38,418 nucleotides of DNA from Bacteroidales bacterium UBA6377 (GTDB lineage Bacteria > Bacteroidota > Bacteroidia > Bacteroidales > UBA932). The DNA is taken from contig DJQV01000017.1 of the NCBI GenBank assembly GCA_002438805.1, positions 39,193 to 77,610 on the forward strand, given 5' to 3'. Shown piece by piece: positions 33,028-38,418 of this stretch (positions are counted from its first letter, which is position 1; every line of letters begins with the position of its first letter). The notes beneath the pieces were generated by a model. It saw only the letters and a program-made list of their open reading frames with translations. It searched no databases and was not told where the DNA came from. The translations under genes and the position numbers were made by a program.

Positions 33028-34443
33028 TTAGAAATTGAAGTAGTTCTTGGCGTTGTTGTATGAGATGTCCTCAACCATCTGGCCGATCCTGTCGATTTCA
33101 GATGAAGGCAGTTTGCCGTTTTCGACATCGGTGCCCAGCACATCGCAGAGGATGCGGCGGAAGTACTCGTGGCGAGGGTAGCTGATGAAACTGCGTGAGT
33201 CGGTGAGCATGCCGACGAAGCGGCTGAACAGGCCGAGCATGGAAAGGGAGTCCATCTGCCTGCGCATGCCGACCTCCTGGTCGAGGAACCACCAGCCTGA
33301 GCCGAACTGCATCTTCCCCGGGACCGTGCCATCGTTGAAGTTGTATGCCATGGTCATCATCACGTCGTTGTCCTTGGGATTGAGGCAGTAGAGGATGGTC
33401 CTGGTGAGCTTGTCCTCGGATGCGAGGCGGTTGAAGAACTTGTTGCCGGCGACGGCGATCTGAAGGTCGTGGATGGCATCGTATCCTGTGTCAGGGCCGA
33501 CGAGGTTGAACATCTTGGTGTTGTTGTTGCGGATGGCGCCGATATGGAACTGCTGTGCCCAACCGGCCTCCGCATCCATCACGGCCTGGTCGTGCAGGAA
33601 GGCACTGCGGAACTTGGCGAGTTCTGTCGCGCCAGGCTTCCTGCCGAGAAGCACTGACTTGAAGATCAGTTCGATCTCGAATGGCTTGTAATCCTCGGCG
33701 TAGAAGTTCTCCAACCCGTGGTCAGAGAGTTTGCATCCCATGGAGGCGAAGAAATCGTGGCGCTTCTTGAGGGCTTCCTGCAGATCCGTATACGAGTCGA
33801 TCTCCATGTCGGCAGCCTCTCCGAGTTTCTTGAGATAAGCCTTGTAAGATTCGGGGTCCTCGATGGCCATGGCCTTGTCCGGACGCCAGGCCGGGATGAC
33901 CTTGGTGCCGAAAGGATGCTCGGCAATCACCTTGTGCCAATGCAGGTCGTCGGCAGGGTCGTCGGTGGTGCAGACTGTCTCGACCCCGAACTTGCGGATG
34001 AGGGCCTGGCCGCGGAACTCCTCGGTGGCGAGCTTGGCGTTGCACTCCTCGAAAATCTCCCGGGCAGTGGCCGGGCTGAGGAGCTTGTCGATTCCGAACA
34101 CTCTGCTGAGTTCAAGGTGGGTCCAGTGGTAGAGAGGGTTGCGCATGGTGTAAGGGACAGTCTCGGCCCATTTCTCGAAGGTCTCCCAGGCGCTGTGCTT
34201 GCCGCCTGTGAGATAGTCCTCAGATACTCCGTTGGCCCTCATGGCCCTCCACTTGTAGTGGTCTCCGTAGTGACCATCCACAAGCCAGAGCTGGGTTATG
34301 TCCCTGAACTGGATATTTTCGGCAATCTGCTGAGGCACAAGATGGCAGTGATAGTCAATAATCGGCATCTTCTCAGCGTGCCCGTGGTAAAGCTTCCGAG
34401 CGGTGGCGTTGGAAAGCATGAAATCATCGTTGATGAATGGCAT
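33028..34443 (-). CDS. uxaC: Uronate isomerase
   Basis: A 471-residue cytoplasmic isomerase that turns D-glucuronate into D-fructuronate and D-galacturonate into D-tagaturonate, the first step of the isomerase pathway. It has the usual family length. The amidohydrolase-type metal motif DYHCHL (His32, His34) is present, as are CTTDDPADDLHWH, the HDQAVMDAEAGWAQQFHIGAIRNNNT segment and RHEYFRRILCD near the end. It is the first gene of uxaC - yhcH - GH115, and its start codon is followed upstream by a perfect -7 box. The oxidoreductase and dehydratase that follow it in the pathway are not in this window. Confidence 0.95.
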   Translation of the reverse strand: MPFINDDFMLSNATARKLYHGHAEKMPIIDYHCHLVPQQIAENIQFRDITQLWLVDGHYGDHYKWRAMRANGVSEDYLTGGKHSAWETFEKWAETVPYTMRNPLYHWTHLELSRVFGIDKLLSPATAREIFEECNAKLATEEFRGQALIRKFGVETVCTTDDPADDLHWHKVIAEHPFGTKVIPAWRPDKAMAIEDPESYKAYLKKLGEAADMEIDSYTDLQEALKKRHDFFASMGCKLSDHGLENFYAEDYKPFEIELIFKSVLLGRKPGATELAKFRSAFLHDQAVMDAEAGWAQQFHIGAIRNNNTKMFNLVGPDTGYDAIHDLQIAVAGNKFFNRLASEDKLTRTILYCLNPKDNDVMMTMAYNFNDGTVPGKMQFGSGWWFLDQEVGMRRQMDSLSMLGLFSRFVGMLTDSRSFISYPRHEYFRRILCDVLGTDVENGKLPSSEIDRIGQMVEDISYNNAKNYFNF

Positions 34444-34468
34444 AGTAAGTGGTGTTTTAATCAGATTT

Positions 34469-34476
34469 CAAATTTA
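34469..34476 (-). promoter_or_regulatory. Predicted -7 box of the uxaC-yhcH-GH115 operon
   Basis: TAAATTTG on the minus strand, a perfect -7 consensus, 25 nt before uxaC. The 53-bp gap to the previous gene therefore probably contains an internal promoter, although read-through from the PL10-CE8 gene is possible. Confidence 0.55.
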
Positions 34477-34496
34477 ACAATTTCCGTGCTTAAAAC

Positions 34497-36590
34497 CTAA
34501 TAGGCGATGAGTCTCCAGACATCACGCAGGCGGCTCTCCGGATCCCATTTCTTCTCGAATGTGCTCAAGGCGGTCAGACTCCAGAACTCTTTCGGGTCGG
34601 GGGCCTTGTCAAGGTTGTCGTCCAGCCAGCCGCTCTGTCCGCCCTGACGGACATTGCTCCGGTAGTATATCCTCTGTCCGAGTTCGCACGGGTCGAGAAC
34701 CTTGTCGGAGTAGGCATACATGATGTCACGGTTGAGGATGTTGCTGCCCATAACGGAGTTGAGGATGTAGAACTGGTGATCGTGGTGGTAGCGGCCCAGC
34801 AGTGTAGGGGTGGAAGCGTCGAAGTCGGAATTGTTGATCACGAACTTCATGTCCTTGTCTCCGCTCCCGTCGTGCCAGATCATGGCCCTGCCTCCTCCAT
34901 AGAAGCGGCAGCGTGTGGCGTAGCACCAGCCGCGCGGGCAGATGAAATCGACTCCCGGGCACTCGATGTCAAGGTCGGCATGGTAGTACATGCCTCCGCC
35001 CTTGGCCCAGAGGGCCAGGGCATCGTTGCCCCGGGAGGTGATGGTGCAGTTGACTATGATGGTCCTGGTGGCTGCGCCTTTGATTGTGAAGCGGTGCTTG
35101 ACCCAGTGCGGCTGCATGTCAGCTGTCGGGGTGGCGTCGAACTCGTTGCGGACCGTGAACCCGCTGATGATGCAGTCGTCTGCTCCTGTCCCGAGGTTTA
35201 TGATTGTCCCGGGCTCTTTCTCGCCCGGCTTGAGGTCGGCTTCGGAGAGGGCGATCACGGTGTTGTCCCTGTCTTCTCCGACCAGGATGATCCCCGGCTT
35301 GTCTATGTTGAGTGTCTGCCTGTATTCACCCTTGCGTACCAGGATCTTGAATTGTCCGTTTGCCGGGGCCTTGTCTATGGCCGCCTGGATGCTCTCGCCA
35401 GGCTTGACCACCACATTGTAGTCTTTAGGATTGAGGACCGGCTCACGGAACATGTCGATGGTTCCGTTCTCGTTTGCGCCCTTGGTCTTGAGGCTTATTT
35501 TCGCCTTGTGGCGCGGGTCGTGTTTCTCCGCCCACTCCTCGTAGAGAGGGTAGAGGTCGGCAGGCCGGCGGCTGTACCAGCTGTATCCGCTGCGGCGTTC
35601 GCGTCCTATCTGCTCCAGACGGCGGCGCATGATCCCATCACGGTCGCAGACGAAAGGCTCGCACCGCTCAAGATCATAGAATCTGGCCCAGATGGCCGGC
35701 GCCGAAGGGTCTTCGACGAGCCTTGTGTCCCGGGCTCCGTATTTGTCGGTGGTGCGTTCGACCCTGAACCCTGTCAACTTGTATTTGTCGAACCACTTCA
35801 TCGCGCCGTGTACGGCTTCCTTTACCCTCTTGTCCGGCTTCGGGAGTTCCATGAGCAGCCGTACAATAGGGACGCTTTCCGCCGAGCAGAAGGACGGCAA
35901 CTCGAATGCGCGCGCTCCGGCAGGCTCCAGAGTCTCGGGGTCGTTCTGCTGACACCACACCGTCGGTTTGCCGCCAACCTTGATTTGGGTGGCAAGGATG
36001 CACTCGATGCCCTTGTCGAATGAAGTCTGAAGCCTGGCCTTCATCCCGTCGTCCACCAGTCCGGCGGTATATGGGGCTGTGTCGTGGATGATGTCGTTGA
36101 AGAGGTTGAGGGTGCTTGTCATAGCATCGTCGTTGTAGGTGATGTTGACCTGGTAGCCCCTCATCCCCGGCCAGAACTGCGGCCAGCCGCCGTTGTCGTA
36201 CTGCCCGCTTAGAAGATATTCCACGCCCTTGTTGAATCCCTCCCGGTAGCGAGCATCGCGTGTGGCGTCCCAGAGCCTTGCAAGGTAGGTCATCTGGGTG
36301 GTGGTGGCATCATTGTCGGTGGTGGAGTCATCGGTCCTGGACTTGTCCTCCAGCACCTTGGCAAGTTCCTTCTCCGTGAGGCGGCGTGACATGTCGATGT
36401 TTTTAGGCCAGCCGCCTGTGCACCTCTGGTAGGCGAGCACCTGGTCACCGATGATGCGGGCCTCGTCCGTCTTGTAGAATGCGGGGTCGGTCTCGGTCAG
36501 CCCCTTTTTGGTCTGGGCATGCATGCCGCAGGTGGCTGAAAGCAGGGTGAGAGAGACGAAAACCCGCGTCAAAAATGTAGAATGTGTCAT
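34497..36590 (-). CDS. Fusion protein: PL10-like pectate lyase plus CE8-like beta-helix
   Basis: A 697-residue secreted protein (signal peptide ending HAQ, about residue 26). Residues about 35-330 form a PL10 pectate lyase: CTGGWPKNIDM, SGQYDNGGWPQFWPG and ITYNDDAMTSTLNL are typical. Residues about 385-690 form a beta-helix of the pectin methylesterase type (VVVKPGESIQAAIDKAPANGQFKILVRKGEY entry). The catalytic positions appear as Asp523 in GNDAL (QDT position), Asp548 in VDFIC (DFIFG position) and Arg600 in LGRYHH, where CE8 has LGRPW. The conserved Trp is His602. The Asp/Asp/Arg set remains, so activity is plausible but the subsite is changed. It follows GH43 by 11 bp. A single polypeptide that demethylates and cuts pectin would couple the two steps. 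Confidence 0.85.
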   Translation of the reverse strand: MTHSTFLTRVFVSLTLLSATCGMHAQTKKGLTETDPAFYKTDEARIIGDQVLAYQRCTGGWPKNIDMSRRLTEKELAKVLEDKSRTDDSTTDNDATTTQMTYLARLWDATRDARYREGFNKGVEYLLSGQYDNGGWPQFWPGMRGYQVNITYNDDAMTSTLNLFNDIIHDTAPYTAGLVDDGMKARLQTSFDKGIECILATQIKVGGKPTVWCQQNDPETLEPAGARAFELPSFCSAESVPIVRLLMELPKPDKRVKEAVHGAMKWFDKYKLTGFRVERTTDKYGARDTRLVEDPSAPAIWARFYDLERCEPFVCDRDGIMRRRLEQIGRERRSGYSWYSRRPADLYPLYEEWAEKHDPRHKAKISLKTKGANENGTIDMFREPVLNPKDYNVVVKPGESIQAAIDKAPANGQFKILVRKGEYRQTLNIDKPGIILVGEDRDNTVIALSEADLKPGEKEPGTIINLGTGADDCIISGFTVRNEFDATPTADMQPHWVKHRFTIKGAATRTIIVNCTITSRGNDALALWAKGGGMYYHADLDIECPGVDFICPRGWCYATRCRFYGGGRAMIWHDGSGDKDMKFVINNSDFDASTPTLLGRYHHDHQFYILNSVMGSNILNRDIMYAYSDKVLDPCELGQRIYYRSNVRQGGQSGWLDDNLDKAPDPKEFWSLTALSTFEKKWDPESRLRDVWRLIAY

Positions 36591-36601
36591 TGTATCAACT
36601 T

Positions 36602-38179
36602 CTAATAGACTTCTACGGAGCCCCCGTCATTTTTCTGGATGGTGGCGGTGGCGAAATAACCGATCTTGGCGCCGATCCAGTCGCCTTCGCGGCCCTTGAA
36701 CTCAGGCCCGAATGTCTTGAATTTCTTGCCGTCGAGGCTGTATGAGAACGTTGTGAGGCAGTCCTTGCCCACCTTGACACGTACCCAGACCGTCACGAAA
36801 GGCTGTTTCTCAAGCCCGGTGCTGCAGAGTGTCTGCTCGGCTGCGCCCTTGTTGGCATCGATGCAGTCACGTCGTACGAGGCTCACGTTCTGCCCGTCAT
36901 AGTTGAGCTCGATGGTGCTGTAGCTGCGTCCGGTAAGGACCACGCCGACCCTCTCGCCATCATAAGACGGGCGGTAGACGAACTTCGTGGTGAACTCGGT
37001 GCTCGGTCCTACAACTTTCTGCGCCAGGATGTTAGGCGTGTCGCGCAGGTTCTTCCATCCCTCCGGGTTCTTGATGCAGTTGAGCCTCAGGCAACCCAGA
37101 GACGGGTTGAGCATGAACCAGTGGAACTTCGGGTTCGCCTCCCACTGCCAGTTGAGCGGGATGGAGGTGCCGGTGAACCCGGTCGTGGTCGCAAGGGCGC
37201 TCACGCCCTGGAGCTTTTTGCCTTTGTACTGCTCCGCCACTGCCGGCTTGCGGTAGTTGAGCACCGGCTCGCCGATGCCGTCGCCGTTCTGGTCGGTGCC
37301 GATGATGCACCAGCCGTCCTTGTCCCAGGTCATAGGCTGCAGGTGGCAGACGCGTCCCCAGGAATAGCGGTCCTCGAAGTGGATGAACCAGTCGTCCCCG
37401 GCCACATCGGTCACCCAGCCGCCCTGGTGCGGGCCGTGGATGTCGGTGTTGCCCTGATGGAGCACGGTGCGTTTCTCATACGGGCCGTAGACATTGCGGG
37501 AGCGCAGAACCAACTGCCAGCCTTCCTTAACTCCGCCCGACGGGGCGAAGATGTAGTACCAGCCGTCGCGTTTGTAGAATTTCGGCCCCTCCACGGTGTC
37601 GTCTCCGGTCTTCTTGCCGTCGAATACGAGTACCTGGTCGGAGATCACGCGGGTGCAGTCCTTGTCAAGTTCGCAGACGTTGAGGATGCTCTTGAAACCG
37701 GCACGCGAGCCGGCCCATGCATGGACGAGGTACACCCTGCCGTCGTCATCCCAGAGAGGACTCGTGTCAATCATCCCCTTTCCCTCCAGGATAAGGTGCG
37801 GTTTGCTCCACTCGCCGCGCGGGTCGGTGGTGTTGATCTGGAAAATGCCCTTATCCGGATCGCCCCAGAAAATCCAGTAGCGGCCGTCGTGGTAACGGAT
37901 GCACGGTGCCCACACCCCGTTGCCGTGGGAAGGCGCATCGAAGGCGGGCCCCATCTCGGGGAGAGCAGCCCCGGCAATCTCCCAGTCCACGAGGTCGGTG
38001 GAGTGCAGGATCTGGAGTCCGGGAAAACAGGTGAACGACGAAGCCGTCATCCAGTAGTCGTCCCCGACACGGATCACATCAGGATCGGAGTAGTCGGAGA
38101 ACAGGATAGGGTTGGTGTACTTGCCCCCTCCCGGTGCAATCATGAGCAAGGAGGCGAGCAATGAAAGGATGGTGTTCAT
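36602..38179 (-). CDS. GH43-family glycosidase (xylosidase or arabinofuranosidase)
   Basis: A 525-residue exported glycoside hydrolase with a short signal (MNTILSLLASLLMIAPGGG). The GH43 propeller residues are visible: base Asp32 in SDPDV, pKa-modulating Asp138 in MIDTSP and acid Glu197 in VEGPKF. Segments DYWMTASSFTCFPGLQILHSTDLVDWE-type, NGVWAPCIRYHDGRYWIFWG and DIHGPHQGGWV fit exo-acting members. Residues about 330-525 are a concanavalin-like C-terminal domain. It differs clearly from the GH43 at 17146, so it probably removes a different linkage. Its ATG overlaps the stop codon of the GH3 gene by 1 bp (TAATG), showing translational coupling. Confidence 0.9.
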   Translation of the reverse strand: MNTILSLLASLLMIAPGGGKYTNPILFSDYSDPDVIRVGDDYWMTASSFTCFPGLQILHSTDLVDWEIAGAALPEMGPAFDAPSHGNGVWAPCIRYHDGRYWIFWGDPDKGIFQINTTDPRGEWSKPHLILEGKGMIDTSPLWDDDGRVYLVHAWAGSRAGFKSILNVCELDKDCTRVISDQVLVFDGKKTGDDTVEGPKFYKRDGWYYIFAPSGGVKEGWQLVLRSRNVYGPYEKRTVLHQGNTDIHGPHQGGWVTDVAGDDWFIHFEDRYSWGRVCHLQPMTWDKDGWCIIGTDQNGDGIGEPVLNYRKPAVAEQYKGKKLQGVSALATTTGFTGTSIPLNWQWEANPKFHWFMLNPSLGCLRLNCIKNPEGWKNLRDTPNILAQKVVGPSTEFTTKFVYRPSYDGERVGVVLTGRSYSTIELNYDGQNVSLVRRDCIDANKGAAEQTLCSTGLEKQPFVTVWVRVKVGKDCLTTFSYSLDGKKFKTFGPEFKGREGDWIGAKIGYFATATIQKNDGGSVEVY

Positions 38180-38418
38180 TATCTGTTGTGAATTTTTATG
38201 GTCTTGAGAGTTGCCGGATCCGAGCTTGGGCCGTAGAACAGGGTGAAGTGTCCCGGGGTGGCTTTCATCTCGCCTGAGGCTTCATCGTAGGTCTTGAAGG
38301 TCTCTTCATCGAGCGGGATGCTGACTTCAGTGCTCTGCCCTGCAGGGATGCTTACTCTGCGGAATCCGCGGAGCGACATCTTCGGGCCGTTCTTGTCCTC
38401 GTCCTTGCGGATGTAGAG
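38179..38418 (-). CDS. GH3 glycosidase, C-terminal end only (cut by window edge)
   Basis: The last 79 residues of a longer protein. The frame runs without a start through the window edge: upstream of an internal ATG at 38379 it continues as LYIRKDEDKNGPK. The sequence matches the fibronectin-III-like C-terminal domain of GH3 enzymes (LRGFRRVSIPAGQSTEVSIPLDEETFKTYDE, then ATPGHFTLFYGPSSD). GH3 members here would be beta-xylosidases or beta-glucosidases; the neighbouring GH43 and GH115 favour xylan. The catalytic domains lie outside the window, so substrate and completeness cannot be judged. Confidence 0.85.
   Translation of the reverse strand, partial: LYIRKDEDKNGPKMSLRGFRRVSIPAGQSTEVSIPLDEETFKTYDEASGEMKATPGHFTLFYGPSSDPATLKTIKIHNR

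Noticed and set aside
34776..36023. A 415-residue plus-strand frame opposite the PL10-CE8 fusion gene
   Set aside because: It mirrors the codons of the real minus-strand gene, with no signal, domain or start context of its own.
37121..38164. A 347-residue plus-strand frame opposite the second GH43
   Set aside because: Shadow of the GH43 gene; low-complexity Val/Ala/Asp/Arg-rich sequence.
1..38418. CRISPR array, tRNA, rRNA, integrase or insertion sequence
   Set aside because: No regularly spaced repeats, no tRNA cloverleaf or rRNA segments and no transposase or integrase frames were found.

Overview
The window looks like a carbohydrate-utilisation region (a polysaccharide utilisation locus plus its uronate-catabolism genes) from a member of the Bacteroidales. 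Evidence: two SusC/SusD pairs, lipoprotein signal peptides, an AraC-type regulator with a two-component-regulator propeller, and repeated copies of the Bacteroidetes -7 promoter box TAnnTTTG. Base composition is clearly GC-rich for the group, so a Rikenellaceae-like or other high-GC uncultured Bacteroidales is more likely than a typical Bacteroides or Prevotella; this is inference.

Layout. (1) 3-3211, minus strand: kdgK - eda - exuT-like MFS transporter, the end of hexuronate catabolism plus uptake. (2) 3465-10941, plus: SusC, SusD and a DUF4957/DUF5123-type surface lipoprotein. (3) 11149-16555, plus: a second SusC/SusD pair. (4) 16556-17145: a terminator, a long imperfect palindrome likely to make a hairpin RNA, and a small unrecognised minus-strand ORF. 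(5) 17146-22710, plus: GH43, a DUF5060/DUF4038-type putative glycosidase and an unassigned beta-helix protein, almost without gaps. (6) 22783-26627: a KdgF-like cupin (minus), divergent from a PL10-like pectate lyase and a CE12-CE8 double esterase (plus). (7) 26670-29534, minus: a membrane regulator like a hybrid two-component system that has lost its kinase and receiver domains. (8) 29535-30128: no protein gene; a probable structured small RNA with a potential pseudoknot, followed by hairpin-rich GC-rich sequence. (9) 30129-38418, minus: GH115, YhcH-family protein and uronate isomerase uxaC in one unit, downstream of a PL10-CE8 fusion, a GH43 and the end of a GH3 enzyme cut by the window edge.

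How it fits together: outer-membrane SusCD complexes bind and import acidic plant-wall oligosaccharides. Pectin lyases, pectin methyl- and acetyl-esterases, and xylan-type enzymes (GH115 alpha-glucuronidase, two GH43, GH3) strip and cleave them. The KdgF-like cupin would process unsaturated uronates, ExuT imports uronates, UxaC isomerises them, and KdgK and Eda finish to pyruvate and glyceraldehyde-3-phosphate. The middle steps (uxaB/uxaA or uxuB/uxuA, kduI/kduD) are not in this window. The enzyme set suggests both pectin and glucuronoxylan, or one polymer mixture, as the target.

The most unusual items are the two candidate structured RNAs, the kinase-less propeller-AraC regulator, a KdgF-like cupin carrying an export signal, a PL10-CE8 fusion with an altered esterase site, and the unassigned beta-helix protein.
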